Under the pieces are notes generated by a model. The model was not told the origin of the DNA. It did not search any database and worked only from the letters and a program-made list of their open reading frames with translations. 5,312 nt of DNA from Clostridiales bacterium (GTDB taxonomy: Bacteria > Bacillota > Clostridia > Lachnospirales > Lachnospiraceae), in contig JAJBVF010000119.1 of NCBI GenBank assembly GCA_020859965.1, positions 1-5,312 of the forward strand, written 5' to 3'. Both the position numbers and the translations under genes were made by a program. This document shows positions 1-5,312 of this stretch, piece by piece. Positions within the stretch are counted from its first letter, which is position 1, and each line of letters starts with the position of its first letter.

Positions 1-3000
1 TATTGTCACCGGTCTGCACGGATGTTGTTGTGTCGGATTCCGTTTCGGTCTCGGTTTCTGTCTCGGGATCCGTCTCTGTTTCTGTTTCCGTTTCGGTCTC
101 TGTTTCCGTTTCTGTCTCTGTTTCTGCTTCCGTCTCAATCTCCGTTTCCGTTTCTGTTTCGGTCTCCGGATCGGTTGCGGTCTCCGGCACTGGTTCGGTC
201 TCTGCTGCCTTTTCCGTTTCCGGTGTGTGCGTGTTCGTGATCGTGAAGCCGACAGATGCTTCGCCAGTGATCGCAGCGGTATAACCATCTACATCTGCTT
301 CTGTCACGGTATAGACATTCTTTACTCCGCCGGTGTACTCATCGAGCCCCGTGAAGCTTGCCGTCCAGCTGTTGTCAGCGTTCAGCGTCACAGTCTGGCT
401 GGTCGCTGTTCCATTCGCTACAAGCGTCACAGTCACGCTTTCCGGACGGATACCGTCCTTATTGTCTGCATCATCCCATACCTTGGTCACAGTCACGCCG
501 GTAGTCCCTGTCAACGTGTTGGTAATCACTGTTCCATTGACTTCTGATGTATATCCGCTGACTTCTTTCTCTTCCACCGTATAGGTGTAAAGCTGTCCTT
601 CTGCGTCATACTTATCCAGATTCGCAAACGTATACTTCCAGCTACCGTCTGTGCCTTCTGACACGACTGCGGAATCAATCTCCGTTCCGTTCTGCAGCAG
701 GGACACGGTAATACTTTCCGGCCTGGTTTTGTATGCGTTATCATTGTCAACCCAAGTCTTTGTCACATCGACGGATGTCGTGTCGGTCAGGGTGTTGGTG
801 ATATTGTAACCATTATATGTTGCAGCATACTTATCAACAGCTTCTTCGGTCACAGTATATTCAATCAATATGTTTTCTGAATCATACTTGTCAAGATCGG
901 TAAACTCATATGACCATATTCCGTTCGCATCCGGCTCTACAGTTACAGAATCTACCTTCTCACCATTTGCCAGAAGGTTTACTATGATTGACTCCGGCCT
1001 TGTATTATAGGCGTTGTTATTATCCATCCACGTCTTCGTACCGCTCACGTCCACGGTCGCTGTGTAGGTATTCGTAATGCCATAGCCATCCTCACTGTAA
1101 GTAGTCACATAGCCATCGACAGTCTCTTCTTTCACTGTATAGGTAATCGGAATCGGATTACCACCTACCTCATCATATTTCGGAAGATTATCGAATGTGT
1201 AAACCCAATTTCCGCTCTCATCCGCTTCCAATGTAGCCGACTCATAGATTTCTGTTGAGCCGTCTTTATAAAGATTCACGATAATAGATGTCGGCCGGGT
1301 TTTATCAGCATTGTCATAGTCTACCCATGTCTTTGTGACACTTATGCTTGTAGTTTCAATATTTGTCACCGTAAAGCTAAACTCCGCTGTATATCCATCA
1401 TCACTTATAGTTTCCGATGCCACTGTACTTACCCAGCCATCTGCGGATGACTCCTCAACAGAGTACGTATACTTATTACCATCCGAATCAAGCCTCGGAA
1501 GGTTCGTAATCTTAGCATACCAGCTGTTGCTTTCCGAAAGCGTAGCTGACCCAACGAGGTTTGTTACACCAGAGCCATCGGTAGCATAAACATCTACTGT
1601 AACACTCTCCAGCAATGTGGTGTTCTCATCTCTCACCCAGTTTTTCTCAATGTTTAGCGTAACATCGCCGTCGCTTTTACCGATGTACACATCGCCGTTG
1701 GTTCCGATCGCGGCTCCAATAAGAACAGAAGTATTATAGTTAATGTGTGTTACCACACGATTCAAGCCAGTTACTGTACCATCAGATGTAGATACATAAG
1801 TTACTGCTCTTGCCCATCTTGTTCCAGACGCTGTAAAGTTCAATTCATCAAGCTCATAAGCCTCTCCTGTATTCGAATTTATCCAGTTATAAGCACCGCC
1901 TCCCAACATAATCGGTGAGAGAACAAATGACGCGGTACTGCTATTCTGATAAATCATAATAGTCTTGTCTGTATTATTATCATGAATAACTGCACCATCC
2001 GTCACATTTACTTCAACACTGCCCGTTTCACAGCTGGCAATGGCGCTGCTATAGTAATCATAGCCTGTGGTTGTATTATACGCGATTTCCACATTATATA
2101 CATACAGTTTTCCATTTGTATATTCGCCATTAGTACTGTTTACGTAAATACCGCCTCCGCCAAATCCATCAGTATCTTTTGCAGTATTGTATGTGATATC
2201 TCCGGAATAAATAGTAGCGACCGCACCGCTCCCGACATAAAGACCTCCGCCATTATCGCTGGCCACATTCTCCGTAATTGTGCCACCATTCATGATAAGG
2301 GTGACGCCTCCATACATATAAATCCCACCGCCTTCAGTAGCAGTGTTATTTGATATGGTTCCTCCTGTCAACTCCATAGAAACAGTAGTATCTGATGATA
2401 ACGCTGTCAGGGCAATCCCTCCGCCCCAGGTATTTCCCTTGTTATTGGTTACCTCACCGCCAGTCATTTTCAATGTTCCAACCACTACACAGACTGCAGC
2501 ATTATTAGGGCTGTTAGACAGGTCACTGGATGTGTTCACATTTTCCGTGATAACCGTACCATCTGTAATAGTCAAAACACTGTTACTATCATACACTCTG
2601 ATCAGAGCAGCCGTTGAGGAAACAGATTTTCCGTCAATTGTAATATTCGACAACGACAAACTTCCGCCCTTCAATTCAATCAGTGCCGCATCTGTTAGTC
2701 CTTTATAGCGAATGAGGTGAAGATTGGATGTTTCCCCTTCTATAGTAACTTCACCATTCCAGGTCTCATCGCCTTCTGATATGGTAACTGTACCTGACAC
2801 ATAAATATTAGTCGTACCCAGTTCCTCTGCCAGTTTTTTTGCTTGTCCAAAAGTTTTTACCGCTGTATCCAGAGTTGTTCCATCATTCTCATCATTGCCG
2901 TTTACACCGTCAAGATAAAGAACCACGCTCTGACGATAAACCAGATCCAGGGAATATGCGACATTCCTTTTAGACGTCAAAGATGCTTTATTTGAATAAT

Positions 3001-5227
3001 TAATTGCAGTTTCCACATTGTCAAAAATCAGAGCTGTCAGTTTGTAGGTAGCAAAAGCTGTTCCATCTACTTCTGTCAGGCCAGATCCAATATCGAAGAC
3101 CTGTACATATGAAGCATAAAATGCATTTGCGCCAATACTTGTCACACTGTCCGGAATCTTAACGGTGTAGCCTGTATAAGTTTTTGATTCGGTCAGCGTG
3201 CTCGGTTCTCCCGAAAGGTCGGTTTCAACCCTTCCTCCTTTATCTACTGTCGTTGATACAGTAGCATCACCGTTCAGCCAACAATTATAGAATGCGTAGG
3301 TTCCAATTGACGTCAGGGTTTCCGGGAATGTAAGCGTAGAAATCCTATTGCAGGAACAAAATGCATAATTCCCAATCGATGTCAGGCTGTCGCTGAAAGT
3401 TACCCCTGTAATATACTTACATCCGTAAAACGCATACGCCGGAATTGTATCAAGAGAGGACAAGTCCAAACTCCCTTGAATAGAGCTGCAGTAATAAAAA
3501 GCACGAGATCCGTATGTACCGCCTCTGGAACTCATAGTAGTGACTTTGCTTAGTCCCGGAATCGTAGTAAGAGCCGAGCAATTATAAAACGCATAATAGC
3601 CAATAGAGGTAAGTGTATCCTCTGCGCTTCCATTGGTAAGCGTAGTCAATGCAGTGCAATTATTAAACGCATTCTCTCCAATTGATGTTAATTCTCCGTT
3701 CGCTGTCACAGAAACAAGATCTGTACACCCATTAAAAAGAGAAGCCGGAATTTCTGTGATGGAAGCAGGCAATGTAACACTGGTCAGGCTCGTACAATTC
3801 TGAAACACAGAAGATCCTATGCTGTTCAGAGATTCTGGCAACGTAATACTGCTCAAAGCAGTGCAGCCATAAAACGCACTCGTGTCTATACTGGTCAAAT
3901 TCTCCGGTAGTGTGATATTGCTCAAAGCAGTACATTCTTTAAACATAGAATCAGGGATGCTCACCATACCAACTGGAAGTTTCACTTTCGTTAAACTTGA
4001 ACATTTATAAAACATATGTGTTCCTATACTTGTAACGCTATCCGGTATTGAAATTTCCGTCAGACTCGTGCAATCCTGAAACGCATAACCGCCTATACTG
4101 GTCAGACTGTCAGGTAATGTTATAGTCGCCAGACTCGTACAATCCTCAAATGCATGAGCACCTATACCTGTCAGGTTTGCAGACAGGCTAACACTTTGCA
4201 GACTCGAGCAGCCACTGAACATGTATTCACTGATACTGCTTACGGATGCATTAATTGCAGCGCTCGCCAGTGATGTGCAGTAGCTGAATGCGTTTGTCCC
4301 TATACTAGCCACATTTGCTCCAACGGTTACGCTTGTCAGAGAAGATCGGGTAAAGGCATTTTTACCTATACTTGTCACACTATTCGGCAATTCAATATCT
4401 GTAATCGCACAATAAGAAAAGGCATAATCACCTATGCTAGTAATTCCATCTGTCATTGTTATCGAAGTAATTGATGATTGATAACTGTACCATGGAACGT
4501 TTGCTCTTACTGTATAGGACGCCATATCCCCGCTTCCGCTGATGACCAGACTATATGTCGTCTCATCATCGTTCTGATACAACGCCCAGGTCAGACTATC
4601 ACCACAAGCCCCACTGTCAACAGCATCATCTTCCGCCGCCAACATGATGCCGTTCTCTTCGGTATCTTCCTCTGTCTCGGTCACTGTCTCAGAGTCTGTT
4701 TCTATTTCCGTTTCCGCCTCGGATTCAGGCTCTGTCCCGGTTTCCGTTTCCACCTCAGTCTCGGACATATCTTCCACAGCTTCTGTGGATGCCTCAGATT
4801 CTGTCTCGCCTTCTGTGCCGGTCTCCGACTCAGAAATTTCCCCCGATTCTGTGGAGCCCGTCTCCGCCTCGGATTCCATTAGATCCGTACTTCCTTCGGT
4901 CCCATCTGTCAGTTCCGTGTCGGATTCTCCTTCGGTCCCATCTGCCAGTTCTGTACCGGATTCTCCTTCGCTTCCAGACTCAGCCGTATCTTCCTGATTG
5001 CCGGAAGTATGATCCTCCGACTCTGCAGATTCATCCGTTCCTGTCTGTGTTTCATTTGGCAGGGCATCTGTCTGACCTTCGGATTCTCCCTCTGACGCAG
5101 TCACGACAGTACCGCTATTTAATACCCCCCCTGACTCATCCGCAACAGCAGCCGATGATACGGAGCCAAATGCGAGAACCATTGCCAGAAACAAGGCAAA
5201 CCCTTTTTTTCTTGCCATCTTTCTCAT
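1..5227 (-). CDS. Giant multidomain cell-surface adhesin-like protein (BspA-type LRR, beta-helix, five CnaB domains), 3' end outside window
   Basis: A frame of 1,742 codons runs without a stop from the ATG at 5227 to the left window edge, so the gene is partial at its 3' end. The start is chosen because an AAAGGAG site lies 9 nt upstream; a second in-frame ATG at 5218 (Met4) is spaced too far. Domains in order: signal peptide 1-29, acidic stalk 30-202, BspA cap module 203-250, about 19 LRR_5-type repeats 251-742, beta-helix region about 768-1186, five CnaB domains 1188-1668, Thr-Glu stalk 1669-1735, S-V-Q-T-G-D at 1736-1741. If this last motif is a sorting signal, roughly 30-40 more codons (membrane helix and basic tail) should follow. 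Known roles of these families point to a secreted, sortase-anchored surface protein that binds host, matrix or other cells. The ligand is unknown and I do not recognise a named gene. No catalytic motif was seen. The architecture is clear; the adhesin role is inference. Confidence 0.95.
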   Translation of the reverse strand, partial: MRKMARKKGFALFLAMVLAFGSVSSAAVADESGGVLNSGTVVTASEGESEGQTDALPNETQTGTDESAESEDHTSGNQEDTAESGSEGESGTELADGTEGESDTELTDGTEGSTDLMESEAETGSTESGEISESETGTEGETESEASTEAVEDMSETEVETETGTEPESEAETEIETDSETVTETEEDTEENGIMLAAEDDAVDSGACGDSLTWALYQNDDETTYSLVISGSGDMASYTVRANVPWYSYQSSITSITMTDGITSIGDYAFSYCAITDIELPNSVTSIGKNAFTRSSLTSVTVGANVASIGTNAFSYCTSLASAAINASVSSISEYMFSGCSSLQSVSLSANLTGIGAHAFEDCTSLATITLPDSLTSIGGYAFQDCTSLTEISIPDSVTSIGTHMFYKCSSLTKVKLPVGMVSIPDSMFKECTALSNITLPENLTSIDTSAFYGCTALSSITLPESLNSIGSSVFQNCTSLTSVTLPASITEIPASLFNGCTDLVSVTANGELTSIGENAFNNCTALTTLTNGSAEDTLTSIGYYAFYNCSALTTIPGLSKVTTMSSRGGTYGSRAFYYCSSIQGSLDLSSLDTIPAYAFYGCKYITGVTFSDSLTSIGNYAFCSCNRISTLTFPETLTSIGTYAFYNCWLNGDATVSTTVDKGGRVETDLSGEPSTLTESKTYTGYTVKIPDSVTSIGANAFYASYVQVFDIGSGLTEVDGTAFATYKLTALIFDNVETAINYSNKASLTSKRNVAYSLDLVYRQSVVLYLDGVNGNDENDGTTLDTAVKTFGQAKKLAEELGTTNIYVSGTVTISEGDETWNGEVTIEGETSNLHLIRYKGLTDAALIELKGGSLSLSNITIDGKSVSSTAALIRVYDSNSVLTITDGTVITENVNTSSDLSNSPNNAAVCVVVGTLKMTGGEVTNNKGNTWGGGIALTALSSDTTVSMELTGGTISNNTATEGGGIYMYGGVTLIMNGGTITENVASDNGGGLYVGSGAVATIYSGDITYNTAKDTDGFGGGGIYVNSTNGEYTNGKLYVYNVEIAYNTTTGYDYYSSAIASCETGSVEVNVTDGAVIHDNNTDKTIMIYQNSSTASFVLSPIMLGGGAYNWINSNTGEAYELDELNFTASGTRWARAVTYVSTSDGTVTGLNRVVTHINYNTSVLIGAAIGTNGDVYIGKSDGDVTLNIEKNWVRDENTTLLESVTVDVYATDGSGVTNLVGSATLSESNSWYAKITNLPRLDSDGNKYTYSVEESSADGWVSTVASETISDDGYTAEFSFTVTNIETTSISVTKTWVDYDNADKTRPTSIIVNLYKDGSTEIYESATLEADESGNWVYTFDNLPKYDEVGGNPIPITYTVKEETVDGYVTTYSEDGYGITNTYTATVDVSGTKTWMDNNNAYNTRPESIIVNLLANGEKVDSVTVEPDANGIWSYEFTDLDKYDSENILIEYTVTEEAVDKYAATYNGYNITNTLTDTTSVDVTKTWVDNDNAYKTRPESITVSLLQNGTEIDSAVVSEGTDGSWKYTFANLDKYDAEGQLYTYTVEEKEVSGYTSEVNGTVITNTLTGTTGVTVTKVWDDADNKDGIRPESVTVTLVANGTATSQTVTLNADNSWTASFTGLDEYTGGVKNVYTVTEADVDGYTAAITGEASVGFTITNTHTPETEKAAETEPVPETATDPETETETETEIETEAETETETETETETETETETDPETETETETESDTTTSVQTGDN
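2..22 (-). other. Putative sortase sorting motif S-V-Q-T-G-D, cut by window edge
   Basis: The last complete codons encode S-V-Q-T-G-D-N (residues 1736-1742), directly after the Thr-Glu stalk, where an LPXTG-type signal would lie. The motif is not canonical LPXTG. It resembles the (S/N/P)-x-x-T-G signals of Clostridia, such as the N-V-Q-T-G type reported for Clostridioides difficile sortase B substrates. The membrane helix and basic tail that would confirm it lie outside the window. Confidence 0.6.
23..223 (-). repeat. Thr-Glu dipeptide stalk (hexanucleotide repeat), residues 1669-1735
   Basis: After the last CnaB domain the protein becomes Pro/Glu/Thr-rich and then a run of Thr-Glu pairs, broken only by single I, A and D-P. 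In DNA this is a roughly 6-base period from about 38 to 165, with mixed Glu codons (GAA, GAG) and Thr codons (ACA, ACC, ACG). Such tracts before a sorting motif usually span the peptidoglycan. Adding or losing 6-base units would keep the frame. Confidence 0.9.
224..1348 (-). repeat. CnaB domains 2-5 in tandem, residues 1294-1668
   Basis: Four units of about 90-95 residues cover 1348-1064, 1057-788, 775-512 and 499-224. Each has V-T-K-x-W near its start, R-P-x-S-(I/V)-x-V, a W-x-x-x-F-x-(N/D/G)-L strand, Y-T-V-x-E, and I-T-N-T at the end. The isopeptide Lys/Glu/Asn sets are 1299/1367/1386, 1398/1461/1478, 1490/1553/1570 and 1582/1643/1665, so none is degraded. In this family (Cna, SpaA-type pilins) Lys and Asn join through a covalent bond catalysed by the acidic residue, which makes a protease- and force-resistant rod. 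No Cys was seen in any of these domains. They probably form the stem that lifts the LRR and beta-helix parts from the wall. Confidence 0.9.
1358..1666 (-). other. CnaB domain 1 (divergent), residues 1188-1290
   Basis: The domain begins T-L-N-I-E-K-N-W and ends F-T-V-T-N-I-E. The expected isopeptide residues are Lys1195, the Glu in Y-S-V-E-E (Glu1259) and Asn1289. It is longer than domains 2-5, lacks their N-A-x-x-T-R-P-x-S segment (it has T-T-L-L-E-S), and has an extra stretch before the last strand. It links the beta-helix to the regular CnaB stem. The domain is likely real and self-crosslinked, but the bond is inferred from residue positions only. Confidence 0.8.
1670..2926 (-). other. Right-handed parallel beta-helix region, residues about 768-1186
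   Basis: The region opens with V-L-Y-L-D-G-V-N-G-N-D-E-N-D-G, then an A-V-K-T-F-G-Q-A helix and N-I-Y-V-S-G-T-V-T-I strands. This is the usual entry to pectate-lyase-like beta-helices of surface proteins. Coils then repeat a pattern of L-x-M-x-G-G-x-I-x-x-N and G-G-G-I-Y, best seen at 2473-2100. The end (G-A-A-I-G-T-N-G-D-V-Y-I-G near 1680-1720) joins directly to the first CnaB domain. No carbohydrate-lyase catalytic residues can be assigned, so a structural or binding role is more likely than an enzyme. Only two cysteines (913 and 1066) occur here. The fold call is confident; exact boundaries are approximate. Confidence 0.75.
3002..4477 (-). repeat. BspA/LRR_5-type leucine-rich repeat array, about 19 units, residues 251-742
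   Basis: Units of about 23 residues follow the consensus L-x-x-I-x-L-P-x-x-L-T-S-I-G-x-x-A-F-x-x-C-x-x, as in BspA of Tannerella and related Treponema and Firmicute proteins. I count about 19 A-F or x-F turns. Most units have Cys after the Phe, as is usual for this class. The period shows in DNA too: 12 bases at 3851-3862 recur exactly at 3920-3931, 69 bases later, and the stretch at 4061-4086 recurs nearly unchanged from 4130. Units near 3500-3550 carry a Gly/Ser/Arg-rich insertion. The unit near 3165-3290 is degenerate and interrupted. BspA-type arrays are known to bind fibronectin, fibrinogen or other bacteria; the target here is unknown. Confidence 0.9.
4478..4621 (-). other. BspA-type N-terminal cap module, residues 203-250
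   Basis: The motif G-A-C-G-D-S-L-T-W (Cys208, Trp214) is followed by a short strand pair ending in I-S-G-S-G-D-M and then P-W-Y. This C-G-x-x-L-T-W ... I-x-G-x-G-x-M pattern commonly precedes BspA-like leucine-rich repeats in Firmicutes surface proteins, and here it leads straight into the first repeat. It probably caps the N-terminal side of the LRR solenoid. Recognition is from remembered family pattern, not a search. Confidence 0.7.
4622..5140 (-). other. Acidic low-complexity stalk, residues 30-202
   Basis: This segment of the mature N terminus is built almost wholly of Glu, Ser, Thr, Gly, Asp and Ala. By my count 61 of 173 residues are Asp or Glu. It has no Lys, Arg, Cys, Phe, Trp or Tyr. 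Dipeptides such as S-E, T-E and G-T-E recur. It is most likely disordered and extended, with a very high negative charge, and would hold the folded domains away from the processed N terminus. The strong bias of the Glu, Ser and Thr codons also creates long open frames on the opposite strand, which are not genes. Confidence 0.85.
4893..4964 (-). repeat. 36-bp tandem duplication in the acidic stalk
   Basis: Two adjacent 36-base units, 4893-4928 and 4929-4964, agree at about 32 of 36 positions. A third partial copy may begin at 4965. Each unit encodes 12 residues around the motif E-L-(A/T)-D-G-T-E-G, so copy number can change without shifting the frame. It is an in-gene length polymorphism candidate. 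Confidence 0.75.
5141..5227 (-). other. Sec signal peptide, residues 1-29
   Basis: The N terminus is basic (Arg2, Lys3, Arg6, Lys7, Lys8). A hydrophobic core rich in Phe, Leu, Ala, Met and Val follows at about residues 9-21, then a small-residue region ending A-V-A. Signal peptidase I would most likely cut after Ala29, before Asp30. There is no lipobox cysteine, so this is not a lipoprotein signal. No YSIRK-G/S motif is seen. Confidence 0.9.
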
Positions 5228-5236
5228 AAATACATA

Positions 5237-5243
5237 CTCCTTT
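5237..5243 (-). promoter_or_regulatory. Shine-Dalgarno site AAAGGAG
   Basis: On the minus strand AAAGGAG lies 9 nt before the ATG at 5227, within a longer purine run (GGAAAGGAG). The spacing supports Met1 over Met4 as the start. The site is strong, as expected for an abundant Gram-positive surface protein. Confidence 0.85.
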
Positions 5244-5250
5244 CCTTTGA

Positions 5251-5291
5251 TAAAAAAACGAGGCATTCCCGCTGTTCAAAACCACGGGCCT
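5251..5291 (-). terminator. Possible intrinsic terminator upstream of the gene
   Basis: On the minus strand an imperfect hairpin (CCCG at 5271-5268 reversed against CGGG at 5285-5288, extended by AGG/CCT at the outside with a small bulge) is followed by seven T at 5258-5252. It ends a few bases before the Shine-Dalgarno site. It could terminate a gene lying to the right of the window, or act as an attenuator in this gene's leader. The stem is short and bulged, so confidence is low. No convincing -35/-10 pair lies between it and the start, so the promoter is not located. Confidence 0.35.
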
Positions 5292-5312
5292 TACTCCTGC
5301 GAACATCCAGAT

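Noticed and set aside
3..284. Plus-strand open frame encoding a Ser-Val repeat protein
   Set aside because: It is the exact antisense of the Thr-Glu codons of the minus-strand gene. Its repeat character is forced by those codons, and it has no start context or ribosome site.
1335..2708. Plus-strand open frames of 84-123 codons opposite the CnaB and beta-helix regions
   Set aside because: They have no recognisable domain and no upstream ribosome site, and the opposite strand is firmly coding.
1670..2926. Pectate lyase or other polysaccharide-degrading enzyme
   Set aside because: Only the fold repeats are visible; no catalytic residue set can be assigned, and the setting in an anchored adhesin favours a structural or binding role.
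3849..3861. Small perfect inverted repeat CTGCT-CAA-AGCAG
   Set aside because: It lies within an LRR unit, encodes consensus residues (A-L-S-S) and is not followed by a T-run. It is not conserved in the copy 69 bases later.
2..5227. CRISPR-like array because of regular spacing of similar segments
   Set aside because: The 69-base period is continuous coding for 23-residue repeats; there are no identical direct repeats with unique spacers.
4478..5229. Several overlapping plus-strand open frames, including another Ser-Val-rich one at 4644-4997
   Set aside because: They lie opposite the acidic stalk, where Glu/Ser/Thr/Gly codons rarely give antisense stops. The minus frame has a signal peptide, ordered domains and a ribosome site; these have none.
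5245..5280. Promoter with TTGAAC as -35 and TATCAA as -10
   Set aside because: The gap is about 21 bases, too long for a usual sigma-70 type promoter, and the -10 candidate would abut the Shine-Dalgarno site.

Overview
The window holds one very large gene on the minus strand and almost nothing else. Reading down from an ATG at 5227, the frame stays open to the left edge, giving 1,742 codons with no stop. The 3' end lies just outside the window. The right-hand 85 bases are the 5' leader, with a strong Shine-Dalgarno site and a possible upstream terminator. The protein has a Gram-positive type signal peptide, BspA-type leucine-rich repeats, CnaB-type isopeptide domains and a sortase-like motif. 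This suggests a surface protein of a low-to-moderate GC Firmicute, most likely a gut Clostridia/Lachnospiraceae-type organism. The organism call rests on resemblance to known protein styles, not on a database match.

Protein layout from N to C terminus (right to left in the window): signal peptide (residues 1-29, 5227-5141); acidic Glu/Ser/Thr/Gly stalk without Lys or Arg (30-202, 5140-4622), including a 36-bp tandem duplication; BspA-style cap module with a C-G-D-S-L-T-W motif (203-250); about 19 BspA/LRR_5-type repeats of about 23 residues (251-742, 4477-3002); short linker; Gly/Asn/Thr-rich right-handed beta-helix region (about 768-1186, 2926-1670); five tandem CnaB domains (1188-1668, 1666-224), each with the Lys, Glu and Asn expected for a self-made isopeptide bond; a Thr-Glu dipeptide stalk (1669-1735, 223-23); and S-V-Q-T-G-D-N at the last complete codons, which resembles the start of a sortase sorting signal.

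Read as a whole, this looks like a secreted, wall-anchored adhesin. The two repeat folds (LRR and beta-helix) would form the distal binding part, the CnaB domains a rigid covalently stabilised stem, and the Thr-Glu tract a spacer through the wall. The ligand cannot be read from the sequence. Apart from the 85-base leader there is no non-coding stretch. Several open frames on the plus strand are antisense shadows of this gene. I saw no RNA gene, CRISPR array, insertion sequence or second gene.
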